Shown piece by piece: positions 1 to 13,700 of a stretch of 64,000 nt of DNA. The stretch covers positions 17,139,501 to 17,203,500 of the forward strand of contig OX031072.1 of assembly GCA_943736015.1 (NCBI GenBank). Reading direction: 5' to 3'. The stretch is from Tridacna crocea. Taxonomy: Eukaryota > Mollusca > Bivalvia > Cardiida > Cardiidae. Numbering within the stretch: the stretch's first letter is position 1; each line of letters starts with the position of its first letter. A program made the translations under genes and the position numbers. A model generated the notes under the pieces. That model saw only the letters and a list, made by a program, of their open reading frames with translations. It ran no database searches and was not told where the DNA came from.

Positions 1-2096
1 CATTACCCATCATCAAACACTTTTGAGATATCAATAAGACAAACATTCTGGCCAAGTTTCATGAGTATTGGACTGAAAATGTGGCCTCTACAGTGTACAA
101 AAGGTTTTTCTAAGATTTCACCAAGTGACCTAGTTTTGGACCCGACAAATACCCATTATCAAACTCTTTTGAGACATCACCAAAACAAACATTCTGACCA
201 AGTCTGAAGAGTATCAGGCAGAAAATGTAGCCTCTGGAGTGTACACAAGGTTTTTCTAATATTTGACCCATTGACCTAGTTTTTGACTCCACATGACCCA
301 TTTTCAAACTCATTCAAGGTATCACCAGGACAAATATTATGAACAAGTTTTAGGAGTATCAGACTGAAAATGTGTCCTCCAGAGCATACAAAAGGTGTTT
401 ATAACATTTGACCTATTGACCCAGTTTTTGACCCAACATGACCCATATTCAAACTCATCCAAGATATTATAAAGGCAAACATTCTGACTAATTTTCAAGA
501 GTGTTGGACTGAAAATGTGGCATCCAGAGCATATACAAGGTTTTTCTAAGATTTGACCTGGTGACCTAGTTTTTAACCCCCAATGACCCATTTTCAAACC
601 TGTCTGAGATATCATCAAGACAAACATTCTGACCAACTTACTAGAGTTTCGGACTGAAAATGTGGCCTCTAGAGCCTACAACAGGTTTTTCTAACATTTG
701 ACCTAGTGACCTAGTTTTTGACCCCACATGACCCATTTTCGTTCTTGTCCGAGATATCATCCAGGCAAACATCCTGACCAACTTTCATGAGTATCCAACT
801 GAAAATATGGCCTCTAGAGCGTACAACAGGTTTTTCTAAGATTTGACCTAGTGACCTAGTTTTTGACCCCACGTGACCCATTTTCAAACTCGTCCGAGAT
901 ATCATCCAGACAAACATTCTGACCAACTTTCATGAGTATCCGACTGAAAATGTGGCCTCTAGAGCGTACAACAGGTTTTTCAAAGATTTGACCTAGTGAC
1001 CTAGTTTTTGACCCCACGTGACCCATTTTCAAACTCGTCCGAGATATCATCCAGACAAACATCCTGACCAACTTTCATGAGTATCCGACTGAAAATGTGG
1101 CCTCTAGAGCGTACACAAGGTTTTTCTAAGATTTGACCTGGTGACCTAGTTTTTGACCCCACGTGACCCATTTTCAAACTAGTCCGAGATATCATCGAGA
1201 CAAACATCCTGACCAACTTTCATGAGTATCCGACTGAAAATGTGGCCTCTAGAGCGTACACAAGGTTTTTCTAAGATTTGACCTGGTGACCTAGTTTTTG
1301 ACCCCACGTGACCCACTTTCAAACTCGTCCGAGATATCATCGAGACAAACATCCTGACCAACTTTCATGAGTATCTGACTGAAAATGTGGCCTCTAGAGC
1401 GTACACAAGGTTTTTCTAAGATTTGACCTGGTGACCTAGTTTTTGACCCCACGTGACCCACTTTCGAACTCGTCCGAGATATCATCGAGACAAACATCCT
1501 GACCAACTTTCATGAGTATCCGACTGAAAATGCGGCCTCTAGAGCGTATTCAAGGTTTTTCTAAGATTTGACCTGATGACCTAGTTTTTGACCCCACGTG
1601 ACCCATTTTCGAACTCGTCCGAGATATCATCTAGACAAACATCCTGACCAACTTTCATGAGTATCGGACTCAAAATGCGGCCTCTAGAGCGTACACAAGG
1701 TTTTTCTAAGATTTGACCTGGTGACCTAGTTTTTGACCCCACATTACCCATTTTCGAACTCGTCCGAGATATCATCGAGACAAACATCCTGACCAACTTT
1801 CATGAGTATCGGACTCAAAATGCGGCCTCTAGAGCGTACACAAGGTTTTTCTAAGATTTGACCTAGTGACCTAGTTTTTGACCCCACATGACCCATTTTC
1901 GAACTCGTCCGAGATTTTATCGAGACAAACATCCTGACCAATTTTCATGAGTATCCGACCAAAACTGTGGCCTGTAGAGCGTACACAAGGTAAAAAGTTG
2001 ACGACGGACGACGCACGACGGACGACGGACGCCGGACGCCGGACACAGCATGATCACAATAGCTCATCATGAGCACTTCGTGCTCAGGTGAGCTAA
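1..2096 (+). mobile_element. Helitron-like (pearl-like) element with 145-bp satellite core, copy 1, left end outside window
   Basis: About 13 head-to-tail units of ~145 bp (period visible at 711, 856, 1001, 1146, 1291, 1436, 1581) are followed by an ACGACGG microsatellite (1997-2042) and a terminal hairpin, AGCTCATCATGAGCAC with its complement (2061-2094). Repeat core, microsatellite and 3' hairpin is the layout of bivalve pearl elements and related non-autonomous Helitrons. Units become more uniform toward the 3' side. The many short open frames inside are a by-product of the period. Confidence 0.7.
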
Positions 2097-2221
2097 AAAA
2101 AAAACCCTACCCTGTCTGTAACATAAGTGCAATATGATTGTTTTTCTTCATGAAAGATCCTCTTTTCCATATCAATGCTCCTTTGGAGTACTGATTCAGC
2201 CTGACCTGTTGAAAGAAATAT

Positions 2222-4420
2222 AACAAGAGGGCCATGATGGCCCTGAAATCGCTCACCTGAGTTTATTGACCAAACATGCACCATCTAGTTTCCCAGTGAC
2301 CTAGTTTTTTATCAGACATTACCCATCATCAAACACTTTTGAGATATCAATAAGACAAACATTCTGGCCAAGTTTCATGAGTATTGGACTGAAAATGTGG
2401 CCTCTACAGTGTACAAAAGGTTTTTCTAAGATTTCATCAAGTGACCTAGTTTTGGACCCGACAAATACCCATTATCAAACTCTTTTGAGACATCACCAAA
2501 ACAAACATTCTGACCAAGTCTGAAGAGTATCAGGCAGAAAATGTAGCCTCTGGAGTGTACACAAGGTTTTTCTAATATTTGACCCATTGACCTAGTTTTT
2601 GACTCCACATGACCCATTTTCAAACTCATTCAAGGTATCACCAGGACAAATATTATGAACAAGTTTTAGGAGTATCAGACTGAAAATGTGTCCTCCAGAG
2701 CATACAAAAGGTGTTTATAACATTTGACCTATTGACCCAGTTTTTGACCCAACATGACCCATTTTCAAACTCATCCAAGATATTATAAAGGCAAACATTC
2801 TGACTAATTTTCAAGAGTGTTGGACTGAAAATGTGGCATCCAGAGCATATACAAGGTTTTTCTAAGATTTGACCTGGTGACCTAGTTTTTAACCCCCAAT
2901 GACCCATTTTCAAACCTGTCCGAGATGTCATCAAGACAAACATTCTGACCAACTTACAAGAGTTTCGGACTGAAAATGTGGCCTCTAGAGCCTACAAAAG
3001 GTTTTTCTAACATTTGACCTAGTGACCTAGTTTTTGACCCCACATGACCCATTTTCGTTCTTGTCCGAGATATCATCCAGGCAAACATCCTGACCAACTT
3101 TCATGAGTATCCAACTGAAAATGTGGCCTCTAGAGCGTGCAAAAGGTTTTTCTACGATTTGACCTAGTGACCTAGTTTTTGACCCCACTTGACCCATTTT
3201 CAAACTCATCCGAGATATCATCCAGACAAACATCCTGACCAACTTTCATGAGTATCCGACTGAAAATGTGGCCTCTAGAGCCTACAAAAGGTTTTTCTAA
3301 GATTTGACCTGGTGACCTAGTTTTTGACCCCACGTGACCCACTTCCAAACTCGTCCGAGTTATCATCCAGACAAACATTCTGACCATTTTTCATGAGTAT
3401 CCGACTGAAAATGTGGCCTCTAGAGAGTACAAAAGGTTTTTCTAAGATTTGACCTGGTGACCTAGTTTTTGATCCCACGTGACCCACTTTCAAACTCGTC
3501 CGAGATATCATCCAGACAAACATCCTGACCAACTTACATGAGTATCCGACTGAAAATGTGGCCTCTAGAGCGTACACAAGGTTTTTCTAAGATTTGACCT
3601 GGTGACCTAGTTTTTGACCCCACGTGACCCATTTTCGAACTCGTCGGAGATATCATCCAGACAAACATCCTGACCAACTTTCATGAGTATCCAACTGAAA
3701 ATGCGGCCTCTAGAGCGTACACAAGGTTTTTCTAAGATTTGACCTGGTGACCTAGTTTTTGACCCCACGTGACCCATTTTCAAACTCGTCCGAGATATCA
3801 TCCAGACAAACATCCTGACCAACTTTCATGAGTATCCGACTGAAAATGCGGCCTCTAGAGCGTACAAAAGGTTTTTCTAAGATTTGACCTGGTGACCTAG
3901 TTCTTGACCCCACGTGACCCATTTTCGAACTCGTCCGAGATATCATCGAGACAAACATCCTGACCAACTTTCATGAGTATCCGACTGAAAATGCGGCCTC
4001 TAGAGCGTACACAAGGTTTTTCTAAGATTTGACCTGGTGACCTAGTTTTTGACCCCACGTGACCCATTTTCGAACTCGTCCGAGATATCATCAAGACAAA
4101 CATCCTGACCAACTTTCATGAGTATCGGACTCAAAATGCGGCCTCTAGAGCGTACACAAGATTTTTCTAAGATTTGACCTAGTGACCTAGTTTTTGACCC
4201 CACATGACCCATTTTCGAACTCGTCCGAGATTTCATCGAGACAAACATCCTGACCAACTTTCATGAGTATCCGACCAAAACTGTGGCCTGTAGAGCGTAC
4301 ACAAGGTAAAAAGTTGACGACGGACGACGGACGACGCACGACGCACGACGGACGACGGACGCCGGACACAGCACGATCACAATAGCTCACCATGAGCACT
4401 TCGTGCTCAGGTGAGCTAAA
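2222..4420 (+). mobile_element. Helitron-like (pearl-like) element with 145-bp satellite core, copy 2, complete
   Basis: Starts AACAAGAGGGCCATGATGGC, which contains a short palindrome, then GCTCACCTGAG. It ends with an ACGACGG tract (4314-4370) and the hairpin AGCTCACCATGAGCAC/GTGCTCAGGTGAGCT (4384-4417). Its first ~1 kb repeats copy 1 at a constant offset of 2,316 bp with few differences, so the two are tandem duplicates separated by ~125 bp. Confidence 0.75.
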
Positions 4421-4647
4421 AACACTTAATGAAATAATCCCAAGCTTTAATGTCCCTGATCAAGAACACATAGACATATGGATGAAGATAGAAATAGTTT
4501 TCAGCGGGTAGAGCAATAAATTATGCTTTATAAAGAAGATACTAATATTACTGAAGATACAAAGTATACTGAAGACATTAATCATCATTTTTCCAATGTT
4601 AGAATGCATTGTGAATTGCAATTAGTGTTATATAGAAAGATACAAAC

Positions 4648-4746
4648 CTGAGCTCTATTAAACAAACCAGCAGGTAGGTACTGGAACTTGTAAACAATCA
4701 TTGACTCCCTGATGTTCTTATCTGGGTTTGCATGAGGCCAGTTGAA
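4648..4746 (-). CDS. Exon 39: COR-B segment, last exon inside the window
   Basis: A 99-nt phase 0-0 exon. It contains KFQYLPAGLFNRAQ, the COR-B strand 'f.f.P.GLf.Rl'. A GTTTGT donor follows, so the gene continues left of position 1, past the satellite elements. Confidence 0.92.
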
Positions 4747-7700
4747 CTGTAAATGAATAATAAAATAAACATGAATTTCGTCTGACCAATAATAAATACA
4801 ACATAAAGTAAAGAAACTTATACAACTGAAATAATTCACTTTGGTGGTAAAATTGGAATGCACTGATGCTATCATTTTTTAACTATTCAATGAAAGAATG
4901 AATAGCGTGTTAACCCTTTCCCAAATGTCAAATTTTGGACCAGACCAAATTGAAAGTATTTTGCAGATGACAAATTAACAGTTGCTAAAAAGATGATTTT
5001 TATATATGATAGGGTAGAAAACATTGTGGGAAAAGGAGAAAATGCTGGTTACCAGCATTTTCTCCTTTTCCCACAATGTTTTCAAAAGGCTTCTATTCCT
5101 GACCCGTAAAAACCAGGGATTGTTTGCGAAAGGGTAAAGGCCCATCAACAAATTTTAACTATTCAGGTATTTGTCCTTTTCCCAAGTTAAATAAATACTG
5201 CATATAAACATATAGTTATTTTCTACCATTTCATCACTTATGAATTTTAGAAAATTCACACAATTTTTAACAGAAATCATTCATAAAAAGCACAGTGCAA
5301 GATGATATTTGATAAGCTAACTTTCCAACTTTTTCTTATCTTCCAAAAGGACAAGATTCAGCAAAGCACAGAAAATTAAGTTTCACTCATTTAAATCTTT
5401 ACCAAAGAACAAAATATCAGACTGGTCCAAATTGAAATGAAATAAGGCTAAGATGAGTTGATGATATTGATCTTTGAAAGGTTTTGACACTAACCCTTTA
5501 CCACACAAGCCTCAAGATTTAATGGGTCTAAGGGTGAGAGATTTTAAAAATATTGTGGAAAAAAGTAGCAAATGCTGATAGCTAGCATTTTCTCCTTTTG
5601 CCATAATGTTTTCTACCCTATCAAAGAAAAACTGCACTATTTGAGCCACTTTCAAATTGTTGTCTGTAAATGCTTTCAATTCAGACAAGGCTTAAATTTT
5701 GTTGTATGATAATGGGTTAACTCTTTACCAAACAATCCCTTGTTTTCACAACTATGTAAAAGAAGCCTTTTGAATACGTTGTGGGAAAAGGAGAAAATAC
5801 CAGCATTTCCTTCTTTTTCCCACAATGTTTTCTACCCTTACCAAAACAAATTTCAATTTTTGAGTCATTTTAATATTGTCATCTGTTACAGCATTTGATT
5901 TTGGACATTTTAACAGTTTGTTTTCTGGTAAAGTTTTAACATAAAAAAATACCTGTGGCTCTTCATCTGGCAATAAACAAGGAACAATGCTGGCATCTTC
6001 ATCACCAAGGGGACAAGTTAGATCAAATTCTTCAGTGAGTCTCAGTAACCAAGGATGAAGATCAGCAGGATAATCTTTCCAAACTATTCCGACATCTTTC
6101 AGTAAAAGTTTTCCTTCCTGGAAAACAAGTTTTACAACTCACATCATATAACTAAATATATATATATAAGTCATCAGGTAGGCATTACTGCAGTGCAAGG
6201 TATAAATACATTTTAAATATATACATTCTTACAGCCAGGAAAGAAAAAAAAAAAAAAAAAAAAAATGCTGCTAAAAATGAACCATACATTGAGAAAAGGG
6301 AGCTTAATGCATCTGCGAGTCCATGCAGGCTGACCTGGGCAGAAACCACACAAATGCCACCTTTTGTGTTCCTGCAGTAAATAAGAAACAGGAGCTTTGC
6401 AGAGTGGTGCATATACCGCCACAGGGGCTTATCTGTGTAATTTTGATATCCCAGTCATTAAGGGTAATACTGTAGACTGAAGAGGCCTGTTGGGTTTATG
6501 TAATGCTTAAAGGGTTAACAAACAGCAACATTTAGACTGGTCCAAATTGAAAGCCTTTGCAGAAGACAAAATAAAAGTGACTGAAAATTTGAAATTTGAT
6601 TTGTGAAGGGTAGAGAGCATTGTGGGAAAAGGAGAAAATGCTGGTTACCAGCATTTTCTCCTTTTCCCACTATGTTTTCCAAGGACTTCTTTCTCAGGGT
6701 CGTCAAAAGTGGGGATTATGTGGTAATGGGTTAGAGGGTTAAAAAACTGACATTTTCAGTGTGAAAATACATCCAAAATAATTCCAAATTCAGGGTAGCT
6801 TTTGTCTATCTCAGCAAAGTAGGCAGTAAAGATCAACAATCAGACTTAACTTTCTATGCAATTTGACCTTGATCTACACTTGTTGTAAACTTTGAAAAAT
6901 GTAATTCAAGGGTCAAAGTACCTTTCGTGAATTGTGTGGAGAAAAATTGTAAGAAAAGAAGCTGAAAATCTGTCATACCTTAACAGCTCCCTCATGCACA
7001 GTGACCAGACAAGCCATTACATCAATGATCCACTGTGGATAGATAACCACCATGTCACGCAGGAAGTCCTTGTTGAAAAACTGAACAGCTCCAAGATCAT
7101 GTAGAAACTGGATGGCTTGAATAAGCTGAAAGGGAAAGTGAATTCATAAGAATATTCTTAGGATTGTATCTACTTCCCTCCCAGCATAGCATACATTTAT
7201 TTAACCCTGGTTAAACCCACATGTCTTATTAAATCTGAAGAAGAAAACTTTAAAGGACATTGCTGGAAAAGAAGAAAATAGTGGTAGCCATTACTTTATC
7301 CTTTTCTGAGAATGTTTAACAACCTTTTAAAGGTGGGTAATTAGAATTTTCACATCACACCAAATCAAAAAATATATATATCACTGAAATTTATTTGAAA
7401 AAAACAATACAAATCATCAATAATTAAGAATCATAAAATTACCAACAACATTTTTTTTTGATGGTATTCCCTTAAAAGGCTACGTAGCCTCTTAAGCTAT
7501 TTTTAGATTTCACGCCAAAAATAAAAAAATGCATTGTGGGAATGTTAAGGGACTGGCACGTGACTAATGACGCTTAAATTCCATTACATAACAAACATGT
7601 AATTATTTTTCATAATATCTTCTTCAGACGCTATGTTTGAAGCTTCGTCTGTGTATTTCCAGTATGTAAATGAGCGAGTTGCTCATGTAAAAATAGAACA

Positions 7701-10700
7701 TGTTTCCCGTTGATGTCGACCTTGGCCGTAGTAAATCTCTAATTTCTCGTGTTGTCGGATGGTTTTCGACTACCGGGGTTTCATGAATGACGATTATAAG
7801 GCTTTGGGAGTATAAGAATGATATATTTGTATTTTTGTAAATTTTTGTCCCAAATTCTGAAGGGCCACCTTTAAAAACAAATCCCATCATCTGTGCTACA
7901 TTCTAATATTGTGTTGTCCAAATGCTTTGAACATGGACAAGCCTGAGATCTGAAGGATTAATTCTGTTGACTAAAATATAATATACTGTTATTGCATTTA
8001 CAAGGGCTTGCATTGTATGATTTAGTCAATGTGTTTATTCCATTACCACACAATCACAAGTTTAAATAACCTTAGGGAAAAAAGCCATTCTAGAAAAAGG
8101 AGAGAAAATCCTCGTAATATTTTCTTTTTTTTTTTCCAAAATGTTTTTTATCGTTTAACTCATTACCAAACAACAATTTTTTGGATTGTTCCAAGTTGAC
8201 AGCATTTGCAGACGATACAATAAATGAGACTGAAAAGTTAAAAAAATTTGCTATGGGAAGGGTAGAAAACATTGTGGAAAAGGAGAAAATGCTGGTTACC
8301 AGCATTTTCTCCTTTTCCCACTATGTTTTCTAACGGCTTCTTTCTTAGGGTCGCCAAAAGTAGGGATTGTATGGTAATGGGTTAAGACACAAATCTGGTC
8401 CATTTATCATTAACCTTTCATTTTCAAATGCTTTCAATATGGAAAAACCTGAAGTTTGGGTATTTGTAAGGTGTTATCAAAGGTGGTAGATCATAAACAC
8501 TAAACTAACATTGTCTATGGTATGGTGTGTATGAAAAGTACAAACCTCGGTGTTGTCAAAGATGCCACAAGTACTTCCAATACCAGCCAAAGTTTTCAGC
8601 GGCAGTAAATCCACATTTTTTTCTTCACGATACTTGATCAAGTTCTTCTCCAGTGAAAGCCAAGCTTCAGGTATTTTTTCTCCCATGTATTTCTGCTCTA
8701 GTGTTTGTTTTATAATTACATATTTCAGCTCGTTGACTCCCTGTCCATGTAAGAATGTATCAAGCATCACCATGTTACACTATATCCAACCATCCTCGGA
8801 TACCCCGGGGTCTCCCTATTTGCTACGCTACATCGACCTCTGGGACAAATGACTAATAAAACTTTGAATCAGCCGCCGAAAATCGATATGAAACGTCATA
8901 GCGTACAGTCCACAGGCCCATCACAAAATGATGATGGAATCAATGAAAAGCCAGCATTCGGCCAGCGGTAAAGCCAGGGAAATTCAATTAATTGTCCCAG
9001 GGGTCGATGTAGCATAGCAAATAGGGAGACCCTGGGGTATCCGAGGATGATATCCAACGGTGTCATACAAATTTTAACCTCTTTTCACACAACAAAATTC
9101 TAGACTTGTCCAATTTCAAAATAATTGTGGCTATAAATAAAATGAGATGGTTGGATATATTGTTCCAAGGGTAGATAAATTGTGGGAATAGGTTGGTAAC
9201 CACCACTTTCTCCTTATATCCCTGAATATTTTAAAAACTGTCTTATTTAGTACAGTTGATCATGGAAACATAGGGAATATTTGGTAAAGAGTAAAGCTGT
9301 TTTGTAGACAAAGAGGATTTTAAACTGTCTGTGTGGAATGTGCAGTCTCTTCTGTGATCTAAATTGTCAAAATTTTTGTTAATTTGTTAAATACATTAAA
9401 ACCAATAGCTACCCTCCCCACCACCCCAAAAAAAGCAACGCAGGTGTTAAAATGCATTTGAAATTTAATCATACCTTAAAAGGAATGGAAAATACTGATA
9501 AGATGACAATCTGTTATTGGATGGCTGGTGTAAGTGTTAGTTGCTGTAAGAAATATTTATTTTATAACATGGCAAAAAGTAAACCAAAGGTAGGGTGACC
9601 TACTTTTGAACTAAATTTCTCTGCCAGCAACTTACCCTTGGACTTACCATACAAACACAGATTCTCATCCTCACAATAATGTCTGTACTTTTCAATGGTA
9701 TGATCTAAATTTAACTGCAGTTTAACACCCCATTTGTTTACTGTTGGCAGCTCTTTTTCCTTTAACTCATTACCACACAATCCCTACTTTTGATGAAAGT
9801 GTAGAAAACAATTTTGAAAAGGATTACAATGCTTGTTACATACTTTTTGTCCTTTTCTCAAATTGTTTTCTTTTTTTCTTTTTCAACTTTTTCTCCAAAA
9901 GTTTGTTAAGTCTAAGGGATGCCTGGTTAAGAATTAAAAAAACTAATATCTTACATCTCCAGTATAAGCACTGACATAATGGAATCCACTTATCTGTGGA
10001 TATCTTGCCTTCAACACTTCCTCCGGTAACTTGTATTTTTCAACCTGGGAAAAAAGAAAAGATATAAAATGTCTGAAAAAGTCAATTGGGTCACAAAGAA
10101 AATAAAAGAGGGCCTAATTGACAAATATTTCATTCTTTTATTTTACTACATCCTGTAACAGACTTAATTACCAATCAAGGTATAGTTTGTTATATGAGAT
10201 GCATTTGAATACCATTATTAAACATAAGTTACATTCTCAAAATTCTAAGTTGACACGCGTCAGACTCAATTAAGTCTGTTTATTGAGTTTAGTCTGTTTC
10301 AGTGAGTTGTGTCTCGAACTTCAAGTCAACCCAGGGTTGAGAACATTTCTAGAATCTGCTCCAGACTCCAGTCTGAAAGTGAGTCTGTTCTCAGATTAAG
10401 TCTTACATATTTTGTGAAACCTTGTCATGGTTTTTAACTCTTTACCAAATGACAAAATTTGGTCCAAATTAAAAGCACTTGCAGATCACAAAACAAACAT
10501 AATTCAAAAATTGAAATTTGTTTCCAGCAAGGTAGAAAAAATAGAGGGAAAAGGAGAAAAGGCTGGTTACCAGCATTTCTCCCACAATGTTTCCGGAAGG
10601 CTTCTTCCTCTGGGTTATAAAAACCAGGGAATGTTTGGTAAAGGGTTAAATATCAAAAATAAAAGCAAATATCATACAACAATAGTAACACTTCGTGAGA

Positions 10701-13700
10701 TGATCTTACCTTGTCTATATGTGTTCCAATCACCAAAATGGGTGCTTTTGGTGCATGGCAAGCTATAGAACTGAGCCAGAAATCTAGACCAGCATGTTCA
10801 TATCCCTGTCGCACATTCCACAATAGCAGGTAAACTGCCCTGTTTGACAGGAAAAACTGAAAAAAAAAAAAGAATTGATTTATTTCTTTTTAACAACGTT
10901 ATCATATTTTGTAGAGCATTAAAATGTGTCATGGTAACAGACTTTATTAAGCTAGTAATCTCTTAGAAGCTAGCACATTTTGCATCCTAAGGAAAGGCAG
11001 TTGATTAAAGGTATATCTATACTAACTCTTTCCCAAACAACAAAAATTTAGACTGGTCCAAATTAAAAGAATTTGCAGACAACAAATCAAATGTAACTGG
11101 AATGATGATTTTTGTTTTGGATCAGGTAGAAAACATTGTGGGAAAAGGAGAAAATGCTGGTAACCAGCATTTTCTCCTTTTCCCACGTTTTCAAATGCCT
11201 TCTTTTATAGGGTCATTAAAACTCTGGATTATGTGGTAATGGGTTAAGCAAGCATTTACCTTAAGCAAGCACATTTTGACTATCCCTAAGGCACTTTTTC
11301 AGAACAGGATAGACTGTATTTATGTTATAATACTGTACTAATTTATGAGAAACTTAATAATCTAACTAGGGTGCATATTTACCTGATGTGTGTTGTAATA
11401 CACAGTTTGACCTGCAAAGTCCCAGACACTGAAGGTCAGTTGGTCTTTCTCTCCAGCAATTGGTACCTGCCAAGTTTTGATATCAATACCATCTGTAATG
11501 GGCTCATCAGCGTCCATGTAGGCTCTATACCTACTGTTCATCAAGGACTGCACTAAACTGAAACAGGTAATGTAACAATAGAGTCCAACCAACAATAAGA
11601 GCTGCTATGAAGCACTTTCCAAAAGATCCTGTGCTGTAATGACCCTGCAGAAGAATGTTTTGAAAAGCATCATGGTATACAGAGAAATGCTGGTTATCAG
11701 AATTTTCTCTGTTTCCTTCAAAATTTTCCAACCTTTCAAACACAAAATGATGTTATTTTGGCAACACTGAGTTCTGCCATGTGCAAAACCTTTTTTATTT
11801 AGACCAGTCTTAAAGTTTGATGTGTGGTAAAAGCTACTATGATCTTTAAACTCACTACTACATTTAACCCTTTACGACACAATCACAACTTTTGATGACT
11901 CTGAGGGAGTAGCCTTTTGAAAATGATGTGGAATAGGAGAAAATGCTGGCAAACACCATTTTTTCCTTTTCCCACATTGTTTTCTACCCTTCACAAAACA
12001 AATTTCAATTTTTGAATTGTTTATTTTGTCATCTGCAAGTGCTTTCGAATTGGACCACTCTAAAATTTTGTCATTTGGTAAAAGGATGAATTTGTGGAAT
12101 ACTCTCATTTAAAGGCCTCTGATGAAAGTAAAAACTCCTAGAACATCTCACATTAATAAATCTTTGAAGAAAGGCTCAAGAAAACATTGCAACATATGGG
12201 TAAATTCAATGTCCTCATACAACATCTTATGGTGTGGTCAATCTTTACTCTACCTTTCGAAAGAAACCACCTGTATTAACCCATTACCACTCAATCCCTA
12301 CTTTTGACGACCCTGAGAAAGAAGCCTTTAGAAAACATTGTAGGAAAAGGAGAAAATGCTGGTTACCAGCATTTTCTCCTTTTCCCACAATGTTTTCTAT
12401 CCTTTACAAAACAAATTTCAAACTTTTAGTGATTTTTATTTTGTCATCTGCAAATGCTTTCTATTTGAACAAGCCTAAAATATTGCCGTGTGGTAATGAG
12501 TTAAATAATCCACACCCATATTTTCATGCTTTCATCTGTTCTTATTTTAACTTACACATCTTTTGCATTAAAGACCATCATTTCTAAGACACTATATTTC
12601 TTACATTCTACATGATGGTTTCTGCAGAAAGGTCGACTATTTATAGAATCAGCGTCCTTATTTACCTGGTCTTTCCAGCTCCGCCAAGCCCAACTAACAT
12701 TAACTTTGTCCTTTTACACGGAGATGCCCCTAGACGTAATCTCTTCAGATAGCCCATAATGGCCAAAAACCCTCGGGCAACAATCTCTTTTGGAGGTGTA
12801 TTTAATATAATGCAATCCTTCAGATGTATTTCTGTAAATATAGAATCGTACATGGTTTATTGGCCAAATATTAACCCTATAGCCGCTAAGCGCGACTCAC
12901 TGACCTTTTACAAACAATGCAGATCAAGATCAGACTACATATTCTGTGCAGTCTGATCTACACTATTCGATAAGGAGGTATGATTCTCCAATAAATAACT
13001 TTGAAACAGCAATATTTGGGTTATTAATATCAAAATCTAATTTTAGTTATTTAGCAGGATAAGATCTTAGCGGAGTTAAACAATGAGCTTGTAGAAAGTA
13101 ATACAAACTCTTTATCCCATTATATTTCTATACATTTCAAAATACTTAACTTTCCCTAATATCTTTATATTCAATAGCGGACTAGTGGTCTGTAAAAATA
13201 ACCATACATTTGTTTTACCAAATAGTATCTTTATCACTCCAAGGAAAGGGTTTTTAAGAAAATTATAGAAAAAAGGACAAATGCTGAGGGTTATCTACTC
13301 TTCTAGTATAGGTTTCCTTGTATATAGCTAACAACTAGCAAACATTTTGAGTAATGACAGTGCAATGAAAAAAATGTCAAAATTTTTACAAAGTGATGTC
13401 ACATACAATTACAAGGATATGACAATACCATGAAGTCTTCATCAGAATCCACCATGGTAAAAATCTTTATTATTATTTTTTATGGTGTTTCATGGCACAT
13501 CAACAGCTACGGTCATTTAGCATGCAATAAAGAAGTAGTTAAAGAAAAGAACAGGATCTAAGAATGAAAATAGAATAAATATATAGTTATAAAAACAAGA
13601 GCTGTCACTGAATGTGACTTAATATCCCCGCCATTGATTTAACAGAAACAGGCAATTACTAGTACTTTGTACACAAATGGCCGGACAGACACACAGACAG

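Noticed and set aside
110-4399. About 18 open frames of 60-99 codons in a 145-bp register on the minus strand
   Set aside because: They repeat with the satellite unit and share no start context or splice signals. The period (not a multiple of three) simply happens to leave one frame open for part of each unit.
12234-12587. Open frames inside the TTAA MITEs (also 17620-18036, 41009-41341, 10427-10768)
   Set aside because: The same peptide (GENAGYQHFLLFPQCF) recurs wherever the palindrome lies, on both strands. This is a palindrome by-product, not a gene.
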